Shown in pieces: positions 19,951-32,233 of a stretch of DNA of 64,000 nucleotides. Position 1 is the first letter of the stretch. The number at the start of each line of letters is the position of its first letter. This DNA is from Salmonella enterica subsp. arizonae. Its GTDB lineage: Bacteria > Pseudomonadota > Gammaproteobacteria > Enterobacterales > Enterobacteriaceae. The position numbers and the translations under genes were made by a program. The notes beneath the pieces were generated by a model, which was given only the letters and a program-made list of their open reading frames with translations, searched no databases and was not told where the DNA came from. Location: assembly GCF_008692845.1 (NCBI RefSeq), contig NZ_VXJW01000011.1, positions 1-64,000 of the forward strand, in the 5' to 3' direction.

Positions 19951-21054
19951 ATGGATCGCATTATTCAGTCACCAGGTAAGTATATTCAGGGTGCAAACGT
20001 CATCGCGCGTCTTGGCGATTATTTAAAACCAATGGCGAACAACTGGCTGGTTGTGGGCGATAAATTCGTGCTGGGATTTGCCGAAGAGACGCTGCGCAAA
20101 AGCCTGACGGATGCCGGTTTGTCAGTAGAAATCGCCCCGTTTGGCGGCGAATGTTCACAAAATGAGATCGACAGGCTGCGCGCCGTCGCCGAGAAAAGTC
20201 AGTGTGGCGCCGTACTGGGTATCGGCGGCGGTAAAACGCTGGATACCGCCAAAGCGCTGGCGCATTTTATGAACGTCCCGGTCGCTATCGCGCCGACCAT
20301 CGCCTCTACCGACGCACCGTGCAGCGCGCTCTCGGTTATTTATACCGATGCCGGTGAGTTTGACCGTTATCTGCTACTACCGCATAACCCGAATATGGTC
20401 ATTGTCGATACGCAGATAGTGGCGGGCGCGCCGGCGCGTCTGCTGGCAGCCGGTATCGGCGATGCGCTGGCGACCTGGTTTGAAGCTCGCGCCTGCTCAC
20501 GCAGCGGCGCCACCACAATGGCGGGCGGCAAGTGTACACAGGCCGCGCTGGCGCTGGCGGAGCTATGCTATAACACGCTGATCGAAGAAGGCGAAAAAGC
20601 CATGTTGGCCGCCGAACAGCACGTCGTCACGTCAGCGCTGGAACGCGTCATCGAAGCCAACACCTACCTGAGCGGGGTCGGTTTTGAAAGCGGCGGTCTG
20701 GCCGCAGCGCACGCGATTCATAACGGTTTAACGGCGATTCCGGATGCGCACCACTATTATCACGGTGAGAAGGTCGCTTTCGGTACGCTGACGCAACTGG
20801 TGCTGGAAAACGCGCCGGTCGAAGAGATCGAAACCGTTGCTGCGCTGTGCCATTCCGTTGGCCTGCCGATTACGCTGGCGCAACTGGATATTAAACAGGA
20901 TATCCCGGCCAAAATGCGCACCGTCGCGGAAGCCGCCTGCGCAGAAGGTGAAACTATTCATAACATGCCTGGCGGCGTAACGCCGGATGAAGTGTACGCC
21001 GCGCTGCTGGTCGCCGACCAATACGGTCAGCGCTTTCTGCAGGAATGGGAATAA
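19951..21054 (+). CDS. gldA: Glycerol dehydrogenase GldA
   Basis: NAD+-dependent, zinc-containing dehydrogenase interconverting glycerol and dihydroxyacetone; also reduces methylglyoxal and hydroxyacetone. The 367-residue length matches E. coli. The NAD-binding glycine motif is [12 protein letters not shown] (near 93). Zinc ligands are the Asp in [12 protein letters not shown] and the two histidines in AAHAIHNGL and [11 protein letters not shown]. An AGGAGAG ribosome-binding site overlaps the end of fsaB, so the two genes form an operon. A strong terminator follows. Confidence 0.97.
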   Translation: MDRIIQSPGKYIQGANVIARLGDYLKPMANNWLVVGDKFVLGFAEETLRKSLTDAGLSVEIAPFGGECSQNEIDRLRAVAEKSQCGAVLGIGGGKTLDTAKALAHFMNVPVAIAPTIASTDAPCSALSVIYTDAGEFDRYLLLPHNPNMVIVDTQIVAGAPARLLAAGIGDALATWFEARACSRSGATTMAGGKCTQAALALAELCYNTLIEEGEKAMLAAEQHVVTSALERVIEANTYLSGVGFESGGLAAAHAIHNGLTAIPDAHHYYHGEKVAFGTLTQLVLENAPVEEIETVAALCHSVGLPITLAQLDIKQDIPAKMRTVAEAACAEGETIHNMPGGVTPDEVYAALLVADQYGQRFLQEWE

Positions 21055-21069
21055 GGTCGGCTTGCAATG

Positions 21070-21101
21070 AAAAATCCCCGCAATCGCGCGGGGATTTTTT
21101 T
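21070..21101. terminator. Bidirectional terminator between gldA and katG
   Basis: AAAAATCCCCGC-AATC-GCGCGGGGATTTTTTT: a GC-rich stem with A-run and T-run on its two sides, so it can terminate both gldA (plus) and katG (minus). Confidence 0.9.
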
Positions 21102-21155
21102 GCCCGGTGGGCATATGAGACGGTAGGCCGGATAAGCGTTAGCGTCATCCGGCAT
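21102..21155. repeat. REP element between gldA and katG
   Basis: GCCCGGTGGGCATATG and AGGCCGGATAAGCGTTAGCGTCATCCGGCA form a REP unit that reaches to within 6 bp of the katG stop codon. In E. coli two genes, yijE and yijF, lie elsewhere in this interval; none is present here. Confidence 0.75.
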
Positions 21156-21160
21156 AAGAT

Positions 21161-23344
<2,184 letters not shown>

Positions 23345-23477
23345 TCAGCTCCCTTTTAAAGTGTTACCGTTACGATATACACCAATTAAGTGAAGCGATA
23401 GTTGAATTAATCCACAGATTCGATAGCTAATACCTTTTATATTTTTAGTTACAGAGATGTAGATCAATATGAGATGT

Positions 23478-23501
23478 AATAAAGCTCCCGGCAGGGAGCT
23501 T
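23478..23501 (-). terminator. Terminator of metF
   Basis: On the minus strand AAGCTCCC-TGCC-GGGAGCTT is followed by TATT, a compact stem-loop starting 5 bp after the metF stop codon. Confidence 0.8.
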
Positions 23502-23505
23502 GAGG

Positions 23506-24399
<894 letters not shown>

Positions 24400-24437
24400 T
24401 TACCTCATCAATCGCATGTTATTATTTGTTGTGTTGT

Positions 24438-24469
24438 AAACATCTATCCGTTTAGACGTCCAGATGTAA
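24438..24469. promoter_or_regulatory. MET boxes (MetJ operator) of metF
   Basis: Four consecutive 8-bp units, AAACATCT, ATCCGTTT, AGACGTCC and AGATGTAA, are related to the MetJ consensus AGACGTCT. The third is a 7-of-8 match. The array is 42 bp upstream of the metF start. MetJ dimers with S-adenosylmethionine bind such arrays cooperatively. Confidence 0.85.
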
Positions 24470-24590
24470 AAATGACGGAAAAGCGGGAGGACGTCAACTG
24501 AAAAATCACGCCAAAGAATGAGGAATATTCAGCAAAGATGAATTTTCTTCATGTCACGCCGCGACACTGAACGCGCCGCGGCAGGGGAAA

Positions 24591-26147
24591 TTACTTCTTC
24601 ACATCCGCAACGCGCATCCCTTTGAGCTGCTCATCCGTGATGGTGTTGCCCGCCTTAAAGTAATCAACTATCGCATTCGACACATAGTAGCCGCCGGAAG
24701 TGTTCCGCGCCTGGCCTTCCGTGAACGCCGCAAAACCATCGCCGCCGTCGGCAAGGAAGCTGTTGGTGGCGATGTGATAAACCGTAGCATCGTCAATCGG
24801 TTTGCCATTGAGCGTCAGCACGGTAACCCGCTGGCCAATAGGTTTGCTGCTGTCATACTTCATCTCCAGCCCTTTAGACACCTGCAAGACGCCGTTGCTT
24901 AATCCGGCGCCATGCTCCATCAGGCTGCGCAATTGTTTACCGGTTAAATCCATCGTGACCAGTTCATTAGGGAACGGGAAGGTACTGATTACCGCCCCCA
25001 TCGTCACCGCGCCAGCCGGGATTTCGTTGCGGATACCACCAGAGTTAGTAAGCGCTAACTGGGTATCTTTCCCCGCCGTAAAAAGCAGCGCATCCGCCGC
25101 CAGATTCCCCAGCGACGACGATTCGCCATACGCGCGGGTCAGCTCAACCGGCGACTGCGCCACCGTCTGCTGCACGACTTTATCGAGCTTTTTGTTCCAG
25201 CCGTCGATCACCTGTTTCGTTTGCGGATCGGGCTTCCACTCATCAGCAAAAATGGTCTTCAGCTCGAAGTTCTTCACGGTAAACTGATGCGGCTTTTCCT
25301 GGTAGTCCAGCACCAGTTTGCCGACATCAATGCCGCCGCTGTCCGTTGAGAGGATCAGCGTATTACCGACTTTAATCGGTTCCGGCGTACCGACATGCGC
25401 ATGGCCGGTAATCAAGATATCCAGCCCTTTTACCTGACTTGCGGTCTGAATATCTTTATCCAGCGCGCGTCGCACATCGGTATTCCCCATGCTGGACTGG
25501 CGGGCCGGGGTACCTTCGTGGATCAGCGCGATGGTCAGATCGACTTTACCTTTAAGTTCATCAATGTAACGTTGCAGCCACTTAATTTCATCGCGTGCCT
25601 CAATGCCTACGCGCGTCGCGGCGGATACCGTATCATTAAAAGCAAAGACGCCGTGTAAGCCGATTACGCCAATCTTGACGCCATCTTTTTCAACAATGGT
25701 GTACGGCTTATCCCAGAAGGATTTACTACTGTTTTCATAAAAAATATTGCCCTGCACGATAGGGAATTTCGCCCGGCTCAGTTGCAACAATGTATTGTCC
25801 CAGCCATGATCGAACTCATGATTACCGATAGTGGCAGCGTCATACTGCATGGTATTCAAAATATCGATAATCGCTTTACCCTTCGTCAGGCTGCTGATAT
25901 ACGGTACGGTAAAGTAATCTCCGGCATCAAAAAACCACGTCGCCTTATTTTTGGCTTTTTCCTGTTTCACCAACGTGGTGATATTGGCCCAGCCGCCAAT
26001 ATCGCGTTTACCGTCAGCAATCCACGGTACTTTGTAAGGCTCTACGTGAGCATGAAGATCGTTGGTGTAAATAATGGTGACATCTTTTGCACAGGCCCAG
26101 AACGGCAGCGTGAACAAAATACCGGCAGCAAGCAGTTTTACTTTCAT
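24591..26147 (-). CDS. Periplasmic 5'-nucleotidase / UDP-sugar hydrolase-like metallophosphatase (UshA family)
   Basis: A 518-residue secreted phosphoesterase. The first 20 residues are a signal peptide with likely cleavage after ACA. The N-terminal metallophosphoesterase domain has [21 protein letters not shown] and GHAHVGTP, the two-metal ligands of the family. The C-terminal half is the 5_nucleotid_C substrate-binding domain ([30 protein letters not shown]). It is shorter than UshA (550 residues) and has different motif context, so it is a paralogue, not ushA. It should release nucleosides from extracellular nucleotides. It is monocistronic, and a decayed MFS-transporter gene lies 1.3 kb away, which may once have been its partner. 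Confidence 0.9.
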   Translation of the reverse strand: MKVKLLAAGILFTLPFWACAKDVTIIYTNDLHAHVEPYKVPWIADGKRDIGGWANITTLVKQEKAKNKATWFFDAGDYFTVPYISSLTKGKAIIDILNTMQYDAATIGNHEFDHGWDNTLLQLSRAKFPIVQGNIFYENSSKSFWDKPYTIVEKDGVKIGVIGLHGVFAFNDTVSAATRVGIEARDEIKWLQRYIDELKGKVDLTIALIHEGTPARQSSMGNTDVRRALDKDIQTASQVKGLDILITGHAHVGTPEPIKVGNTLILSTDSGGIDVGKLVLDYQEKPHQFTVKNFELKTIFADEWKPDPQTKQVIDGWNKKLDKVVQQTVAQSPVELTRAYGESSSLGNLAADALLFTAGKDTQLALTNSGGIRNEIPAGAVTMGAVISTFPFPNELVTMDLTGKQLRSLMEHGAGLSNGVLQVSKGLEMKYDSSKPIGQRVTVLTLNGKPIDDATVYHIATNSFLADGGDGFAAFTEGQARNTSGGYYVSNAIVDYFKAGNTITDEQLKGMRVADVKK

Positions 26148-26160
26148 AAATAGTCCCTTT

Positions 26161-26751
26161 CAGTCATATAAAGATTCGCTACGTTACGTTCTGAAAGGTT
26201 TTTTATGTGAGAATCCTCACACCCGCGTACCGTTTCAGGGAGCGAATGCCTTCCAGCAATTGTACTTTTTATTCAGTTTTGACGCTGTTCGCGGCAATGT
26301 TCTTCACCTTTCCTGCAATTTCACGTTACTTTCTGCCGGAAAGAGTTTGCATTACCACTGGAAAGGAATTGCGCCGCCCGAGGGTGAGAATGGCGATATT
26401 ATTCACCGTATCGCCATTAAAGAACGGCAATTTTTACAGCGCAGCCAGTTCGATGAGATTCAGTATGGCCCGGCGGCGCTTAAACGTAACGCGCAAGGGA
26501 CAATACTTCGCCCGGTCATTACAGCGCATGGTCATTTTCGGGTGCTGAAAAACCGCTTTCCTGATGTCGCGACACACATCATTGCCCATGAGTGTTTTTT
26601 GCGCGGCGCGGTCATTACGGCATGGGCGGAGCGGTTTCGCCAGCGTCTCTCCTCGCTGTGGTTCGTTGAGGAAGAAATAAACGATGACGATTGCCGCGCA
26701 GAGTGGCAACTGTTAGGCAAAACATGGCAGGGATGGTGGCAAAATCAGTAG
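26161..26751 (+). pseudogene. Unrecognised open frame, possibly a degraded gene
   Basis: An uninterrupted reading frame runs from within the upstream region of the 5'-nucleotidase gene to a stop at 26749-26751. The last 130 residues (from HYHWKGIAPPEG to TWQGWWQNQ) look protein-like, with balanced charge and no low-complexity bias, but there is no convincing start: only TTG codons near 26257 or 26348 fit, and no ribosome-binding site stands out. I do not recognise the family. It may be the 3' part of a gene whose 5' end was lost. The protein-coding status is uncertain. Confidence 0.3.
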
Positions 26752-26781
26752 CAACTCTGGGGGCAAGGTCACAACCGCAAA

Positions 26782-26973
26782 ATGGTCTGTTCGTTAACCG
26801 GTTCCCACTTAGAACAAGGTGTCGCCGTTAATCTGGCGGCCAGTCGCCGCTTTGTTACCTGGCTATGGCAACAACCTGAATTCCAGCAAAGCGCCCACTA
26901 TTCCGCCAAACGCGTCACGCAAATTCTGTATTTTCTGACGGAAAAATATAACTCACAATGGAATCACATTTAA
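26782..26973 (+). CDS. Small open frame of unknown status (63 residues)
   Basis: ATG-started frame 30 bp after the preceding degraded frame, preceded by a possible GGGGCAAGG site. The peptide is basic and contains TWLWQQPEFQQ and RVTQILYFLTEKY. It has no recognised motif and could be a remnant of the same decayed locus. Low confidence that it is translated. Confidence 0.2.
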   Translation: MVCSLTGSHLEQGVAVNLAASRRFVTWLWQQPEFQQSAHYSAKRVTQILYFLTEKYNSQWNHI

Positions 26974-27119
26974 CCCAATGATGTAATGCCACGCATAAAA
27001 AACACAGAATATCATTCAGAAGGCGCTATAGATTTCGTCACCTCACATCCTGCTTTTACACGCTGAAAAAGAATAGAACTATTTGATAAAATGGCCCTTC
27101 GTTTTAAGTTAAGATCGGC

Positions 27120-27322
27120 TATATACCCAAAATAATTCGAGTTGCTTAAAGGCGGCAAGGGAGTGAGTCCTCAGGAGCATAGATAATTATGTGACTGGGG
27201 TGAGCGACAAATCTGCCGGGAGCAGATTTGAACGTCGCGTACGACGGCCCGTCAGGGCGAGGCCCATGGATGGGCTGAGTAATCCGTAGCCAACACATAA
27301 GCAACTTGAAGTATGAAGGATA
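27120..27322. repeat. ERIC element with an internal insert
   Basis: Imperfect inverted ends TATACCCAAAATAATTCGAG and GCAACTTGAAGTATGAAGG mark the element, with the internal ERIC core GTGACTGGGGTGAGCG at 27191-27206. Between the core and the right arm (CGTAGCCAACACAT) lies about 75 bp of extra sequence (27207-27282) containing a perfect hairpin, CAAATCTG/CAGATTTG at 27208-27230. ERICs carrying an insert of about 70 bp are known in enterobacteria. The element sits 86 bp upstream of the broken MFS gene. The 150 bp before it hold no gene. Confidence 0.85.
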
Positions 27323-27407
27323 TAAACGTTATTCACATAATCAATATTTATTATCAATTTAAATAGTTCTATACATTCTTATTTTCTATGGAAAACAAGG
27401 GATAAAT

Positions 27408-27838
27408 ATGGAAATTACTTTACCGTCAATGTCAGATAAAAAATGGACCTGCGCCGATCTTCTGAATAGCTATCGATTCTGGGGGATCACTTTTTTCTTT
27501 TTGGCGCTCTCTTTTATCAGTTCGCTGGGATCGTCGTATGGTGTTTATTTTTGGAGTAAATCACTGTCTATTCCAGCCGATCGTATTGGTGTTATTCTCG
27601 TTTGCGTAAATGGCCCATCTGACGTAGTCAGGCTTATCATAGTACAGCAATATTGTGTCTGACGCTGAGCGACGAAATCCAAACATTGCTGGCGAATGCA
27701 AACGAAAATACAGGGATACAGAGCGGCTGGGCGCTATTTTGGGCATTGCTGTTCCCCCCTGTCGGCATAGCCATTATTCAGGCGAAGATGAACCGATTTA
27801 TCGTCGCCAATGCAGAAAACGCATCTGACGAAGAATAA
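27408..27838 (+). pseudogene. Remnant of an MFS transporter (internal deletion)
   Basis: The 5' part (27408-27662) encodes a cytoplasmic start and two hydrophobic segments (FWGITFFFLALSFISSL, YGVYFWSKSL) typical of the first helices of an MFS permease. The 3' part (27653-27838, another frame) encodes a last membrane helix (WALFWALLFPPVGIAII) and a charged tail. Together they give about 140 residues instead of about 400, so most of the gene has been deleted with the junction near 27610-27660. The ribosome-binding site before the ATG (CAAGGGATAAAT) is still present. Substrate unknown; proximity to the 5'-nucleotidase would fit nucleoside or sugar uptake. Confidence 0.6.
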
Positions 27839-27849
27839 ACAGATACCCC

Positions 27850-27893
27850 GGTTTGCCCGCTGCCGGATCTGGCGAAGCCGCTATCCGGCAGGC
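27850..27893. repeat. REP element downstream of metL
   Basis: TTTGCCCGCTGCCGGAT and GCCGCTATCCGGCAGGCAGG form an imperfect palindrome between the MFS remnant and metL. Confidence 0.7.
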
Positions 27894-27900
27894 AGGCGTA

Positions 27901-30333
27901 TTACAATAGCTGCGCCAGGCGGTTGATGTCAGACTGAATCGCCCCGGCGGTCACATCGCGACCCGCACCCGGCCCACGGATCACCAGCGGGTTATCGCGA
28001 TACCAGCGGCTTTCAATAGCAAAGACATTATCGCACGGCAGCAGCGCCGCCAGCGGATGTTCCGGACGCACCGCTTCAACGCCGACGCGCGCTTTGCCAT
28101 TGGCGTCGAAACGCGCCACGTAACGCAACACCAGCCCCAGTTCGCGGGCTGCCTCCAGACGCTGCCCCATCTGTTCATTCAGCGCGTCGCCGTTTTCGAA
28201 AAAGTGATCGATAGACCCTTCTTCACAGTGCGCCGGCACCAACGATTCTACACGCACCTGATCCGGCTCGATGTCGTATCCCGCCTCGCGCGCCAGAATC
28301 ACCAGCTTACGCATGACATCTTTTCCGGAAAGATCGACGCGCGGATCGGGTTCGGTCAGCCCCTGCTGCCAGGCCTGATCCACCAGATCGGTAAACGGCA
28401 CCGTACCGTCAAATTGCAGGAACAGCCAGGATAGCGTCCCGGAGAAGATCCCGCTGATCGAGAGAATCGTATCGCCGCTGTCAATCAGATCCCGCACCGT
28501 GTGGTTGATCGGCAATCCCGCGCCCACGGTGGCGTTATACAGCCAGTAACGCCCGGTTTTTTCAAATGCATCATGAATCTGGCGATACTTATCGCTGGCG
28601 CTTGCGCCCGCCAGCTTATTCGCGCTAATTACGTGGAAACCGTGGCTGGCGAAATCAAGATACTGATCGGCTAACTGCTCGCTGGCGGTCACATCTAATA
28701 CCACCAGATCGTCGTAAGGATGGGCGCGCATCCACAGGAATAACGACTCTTCATCCTGCTCAACGGCTTCATCATCAAAGAACGCCAGCGCGCGGCTGGC
28801 GTCCAGTCCGTCATAGCTAAGTAAGCTGCGTCGACTATCCACCACGCCCGCCAGGACAAATTCAAAACCAGTACGCGCAGAAAGCGTACTTTGCTCACGG
28901 GCAAACAGTTCCAGCCAACGGGAGCCGATATTGCCTTTACCGAACAGCATCAGACCGATACGTTTTTCGGCGCGGAAAATCGACTGATGCAGCCCCTGAA
29001 TCAGGCTTTCGGTTGGGCCAGTACGCAGTACCGCAACCAGACTGATGCCCTCCTCCGACTGCCAGGTAAATTCCACTGGCTGACCTTTAAGCTGCTGCCA
29101 GAAGCGATGGCAGTGTAGCGGATTACGAGTGACGCCCGCACCGACCATCGCCACCAGCGCCAGCCCCTGCCGCAGGCGCAATTCGCCCGGCAGCCCGACA
29201 TCGTCGAGGAGTTTCAGTACGCTATCCGCTACCTCGGCGGTATAGCAGAACTGCAATAGCTGGCGATCGCGATGCACGCCCACCGCCAGCGGACGCGCCT
29301 GCGCCCGTTTTAAAATGTGGTCGAGCTCTTTGTGCGCCAGCCTGAAATCCTGGCTGGCGGGCACCTGAAACTCAATCAGACAGATATCATCGTGACTGGT
29401 CACGATACGCGCGCCCGTCCCGGAAGCCAGCACCCGTTCAATTCGGGTTGACCCTTGATCCGGCGTGTAGCTACAGCGCAACTGCAAATCGATATCGCTG
29501 CCGGACACTGGCTGTAGCGTGCGGGCGTGCAGAACAGGCGCCGCCAGACGCGCCAGCTCGCTGGCTTCGTCCAGACGCAGCAACGGCAGCAGGCAGGCAT
29601 CTTTAACTTTGCGCGGGTCGGCGCTATAAACGCCCGCGACATCGCTCCAGATGGTCACGCGGGAAACGCCCGCCAACGCGCCGATTTGCGTGGCGGAATA
29701 GTCGGAACCGTTACGACCTAACAGGACCGTTTCGCCGTCATGATTGCGGCTGATAAAGCCGGTCACGACCAGACGTTTGCCAGGATGCTGTGCCAGTAGC
29801 TGTTGCAATAAAGGATAAGATAGCCCTTCATCCACCTGCGGCTGCGCGGCGCGTTCAGCGCGTAAAAATGCGCGCGCGTCCAGCCAGGCGGCATCCAGCC
29901 CCTGCTGATTCAGGACAGCGGACATCAATCTCGCCGACCAAATTTCGCCATGTCCGACGATCTCAGCATAGACGGCTTCCGTCACACCGCCGTCGAGCAA
30001 AGCGGCAAGACGTTCCAGATCGCTAATAAAAGCGCTGGTTAAATCATCTGCCGCGTCGGCGGGAAGCAGCCCGCTAATTAGATCGCACTGGTAGCGGCGT
30101 AACGTCTGTAATACCTGATGCGCAGAAAGGCGATCGGTCTGGCTTAATTTGAGCCAGCTAATCAACTGGTTGGTGGTACTGCCTGCGGCGGACACTACCA
30201 TCATATCGTCAGGCTGCGAATACTCCGCCATAATGCCTGCGACACGCAGGTAACACTTCACATCCGCCAGACTACTGCCGCCAAATTTATGCAGTTGACG
30301 ACCTTTCGCCCCTGCCTGCGCAATCACACTCAT
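27901..30333 (-). CDS. metL: Bifunctional aspartokinase II / homoserine dehydrogenase II MetL
   Basis: Two-domain enzyme catalysing the first and third steps from aspartate to homoserine in the methionine branch. The 810-residue length equals E. coli. The kinase domain (about 1-280) has KFGGSSLADVK and the GRNGSDYSAT motif; an ACT-like linker follows; the dehydrogenase domain (about 460-810) has the Rossmann motif FGKGNIGSRW and the VISANKLAGA and NATVGAGLPIN motifs. It begins 2 bp after the metB stop codon, so the two genes form the metBL operon repressed by MetJ. Confidence 0.98.
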   Translation of the reverse strand: MSVIAQAGAKGRQLHKFGGSSLADVKCYLRVAGIMAEYSQPDDMMVVSAAGSTTNQLISWLKLSQTDRLSAHQVLQTLRRYQCDLISGLLPADAADDLTSAFISDLERLAALLDGGVTEAVYAEIVGHGEIWSARLMSAVLNQQGLDAAWLDARAFLRAERAAQPQVDEGLSYPLLQQLLAQHPGKRLVVTGFISRNHDGETVLLGRNGSDYSATQIGALAGVSRVTIWSDVAGVYSADPRKVKDACLLPLLRLDEASELARLAAPVLHARTLQPVSGSDIDLQLRCSYTPDQGSTRIERVLASGTGARIVTSHDDICLIEFQVPASQDFRLAHKELDHILKRAQARPLAVGVHRDRQLLQFCYTAEVADSVLKLLDDVGLPGELRLRQGLALVAMVGAGVTRNPLHCHRFWQQLKGQPVEFTWQSEEGISLVAVLRTGPTESLIQGLHQSIFRAEKRIGLMLFGKGNIGSRWLELFAREQSTLSARTGFEFVLAGVVDSRRSLLSYDGLDASRALAFFDDEAVEQDEESLFLWMRAHPYDDLVVLDVTASEQLADQYLDFASHGFHVISANKLAGASASDKYRQIHDAFEKTGRYWLYNATVGAGLPINHTVRDLIDSGDTILSISGIFSGTLSWLFLQFDGTVPFTDLVDQAWQQGLTEPDPRVDLSGKDVMRKLVILAREAGYDIEPDQVRVESLVPAHCEEGSIDHFFENGDALNEQMGQRLEAARELGLVLRYVARFDANGKARVGVEAVRPEHPLAALLPCDNVFAIESRWYRDNPLVIRGPGAGRDVTAGAIQSDINRLAQLL

Positions 30334-30335
30334 GT

Positions 30336-31496
30336 TTACCCCTTGTTTGCAGCCCGGAAGCCATTTTCCAGGTCGGCAATTAAATCTTCGCCATCTTCAA
30401 TACCGGTGGAGATACGCAGTAGCGTTTCGGAGATCCCGGCGGTGGCACGCGCCTGCGGCGACATACCGGCATGCGTCATGGTGGCGGCGTGAGAGATTAA
30501 ACTTTCCACTCCCCCTAAAGATTCCGCCAGCGTAAACAGCGACAGCCCGCCCAGAAAACGACGCAGAGTCTCCTCATCCCCATCCAGTTCAAAACTCAAC
30601 ATCGCGCCAAAGCCTTTTTGCTGACGCGCGGCAATCTCATGGCCCTGATTATCCGGCAGCGACGGATGATACAGCTTCTTCACCAGCGGCTGGGTTTGCA
30701 GGTAATCCACAATCGCCTGCGCATTACGTTGCGCCACCTCCATACGCGGCGACAGCGTACGCAAGCCTCGCAGCAGCAGATAACTGTCAAACGCCCCGCC
30801 AGTGACGCCAATATTATTCGCCCACCACGCCAGTTCAGTGACGATTTCCGGATCTTTGGCGATCACCACTCCGGCCACGACATCCGAATGACCATTGAGA
30901 TATTTCGTGCATGAATGCAACACCAGATCGGCGCCCAACGCCAGTGGATTTTGCAGCGCCGGGCTTAAAAACGTATTATCGACGACGCTCACTACGCTCG
31001 CCTCGCGCGCCAGCCGACAGATTTTCGCAATATCCACCACGCGTAACAATGGATTACTTGGACTTTCTACCAGTACCAGCTTTGGTTTTTCTTCCAGCGC
31101 CGTTTGCAAGGCGTGTTCATCGCTCTGATCGACAAACCGTACACGATAGCAGCCACGCGTCGCCAGACTGTCGAACAGACGATAACTGCCGCCGTAGCAA
31201 TCATGCGGTGCGATGAGCAAATCACCCGGCTTGAGGAAAACGGTCGTGACCAGATGAATCGCTGACATGCCGGTATTGGTCAATACCGCGCCCGCGCCGC
31301 CTTCCAGCTCCGCCAGCGCGCGCTGAACAACATCGCGCGTGGGATTACCGCGACGGGAATAATCATGCGCGCGCGGCTCATTGAAACCAGTAAAGTTATA
31401 AGTGCTGGAGAGATGAATTGGCGGCACGACGCAGCCGTATTGTTCGTCGTCGTTTAATCCGCTACGCACTGCGATAGTGGCTTGTTTACGCGTCAT
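30336..31496 (-). CDS. metB: Cystathionine gamma-synthase MetB
   Basis: PLP enzyme joining O-succinylhomoserine and cysteine into cystathionine. The chosen ATG (MTRKQATIAV) gives 386 residues, the E. coli length; an upstream in-frame start at 31637 would read back through the MetJ operator and is rejected. The PLP lysine is in HSCTKYLNGHSDVVAG near residue 198, and SRRGNPTRD is the substrate-binding segment. First gene of metBL, divergent from metJ. Confidence 0.98.
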   Translation of the reverse strand: MTRKQATIAVRSGLNDDEQYGCVVPPIHLSSTYNFTGFNEPRAHDYSRRGNPTRDVVQRALAELEGGAGAVLTNTGMSAIHLVTTVFLKPGDLLIAPHDCYGGSYRLFDSLATRGCYRVRFVDQSDEHALQTALEEKPKLVLVESPSNPLLRVVDIAKICRLAREASVVSVVDNTFLSPALQNPLALGADLVLHSCTKYLNGHSDVVAGVVIAKDPEIVTELAWWANNIGVTGGAFDSYLLLRGLRTLSPRMEVAQRNAQAIVDYLQTQPLVKKLYHPSLPDNQGHEIAARQQKGFGAMLSFELDGDEETLRRFLGGLSLFTLAESLGGVESLISHAATMTHAGMSPQARATAGISETLLRISTGIEDGEDLIADLENGFRAANKG

Positions 31497-31556
31497 ATGA
31501 AGATATTCCTGGCTGAGTCGGTGAAAATCAGGCCACAGATTAACCACTGTCACAAT

Positions 31557-31604
31557 GGACGTCAATACATCTGGACATCTAAACTTCTTTGCGTATAGAT
31601 TGAG
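31557..31604. promoter_or_regulatory. MET box array between metB and metJ
   Basis: Six consecutive 8-bp units can be read: GGACGTCA, ATACATCT, GGACATCT, AAACTTCT, TTGCGTAT and AGATTGAG, with decreasing likeness to AGACGTCT. The first three to four are credible MetJ sites. The array lies between the divergent metBL and metJ genes, so it should repress both, giving autoregulation. Confidence 0.85.
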
Positions 31605-31760
31605 CAAACCACAAATAGCCGTTAAAATTATATGCATTAGCGCACATCTGCGACCGCTAACTTCGTGTCAGGGCCGCGCCACTACGGTAAACTACGCGCG
31701 ATTATGGTCCGGGCTCAGGTTCAGACCTCAATATTAATGACGAAGAGGATTAAGTATCTC

Positions 31761-32078
31761 ATGGCTGAATGGAGCGGCGAATATATCAGCCCATACGCTG
31801 AGCACGGCAAGAAGAGTGAGCAAGTCAAGAAAATTACGGTTTCCATTCCTCTGAAGGTGTTAAAAATCCTCACCGATGAACGTACGCGTCGTCAGGTGAA
31901 CAACCTGCGCCACGCCACCAACAGCGAGCTGTTGTGTGAAGCATTTCTGCACGCCTTTACCGGACAGCCATTGCCGGATGATGCCGATCTGCGAAAAGAG
32001 CGCAGCGATGAAATCCCGGAAGCGGCAAAAGAGATCATGCGTGAGATGGGGATTGACCCGGAAACGTGGGAGTATTGA
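31761..32078 (+). CDS. metJ: Methionine repressor MetJ
   Basis: Ribbon-helix-helix repressor that uses S-adenosylmethionine as corepressor. The ATG at 31761 gives 105 residues ([16 protein letters not shown]), the E. coli length, and a nearly unchanged sequence. The beta-strand that enters the DNA major groove is [12 protein letters not shown] near residues 22-33. An in-frame upstream start at 31665 would add 32 residues with no family support. It controls metF and metBL in this window and is autoregulated through the boxes upstream. Confidence 0.98.
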
Positions 32079-32174
32079 TCCCGAAAAGAGCGGCGCAGAA
32101 TTCCTGGCCGCTGTTTTCATGGTAACGAAAGCCTTCTACCCTACAGTTGCCCGATCTTACCCCCACCGCTCACA

Positions 32175-32216
32175 CAGATAAGAAGAGGCGGGATTGCTTC
32201 CACCTCTTCTTATCTG
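32175..32216. terminator. 14-bp perfect inverted repeat, probable metJ / symporter terminator
   Basis: CAGATAAGAAGAGG (32175-32188) and CCTCTTCTTATCTG (32203-32216) form a perfect 14-bp stem with a 14-nt loop between the convergent metJ and symporter genes. There is no long T-run on either side, so intrinsic termination is uncertain; it may rather shield 3' ends. Confidence 0.55.
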
Positions 32217-32233
32217 TTCATGAACTCACAGCG

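Noticed and set aside
26207-26548. 113-codon frame in the decayed region with a hydrophobic stretch
   Set aside because: Starts at a GTG without a site, and the neighbouring frame looks more protein-like; the stretch cannot be both.
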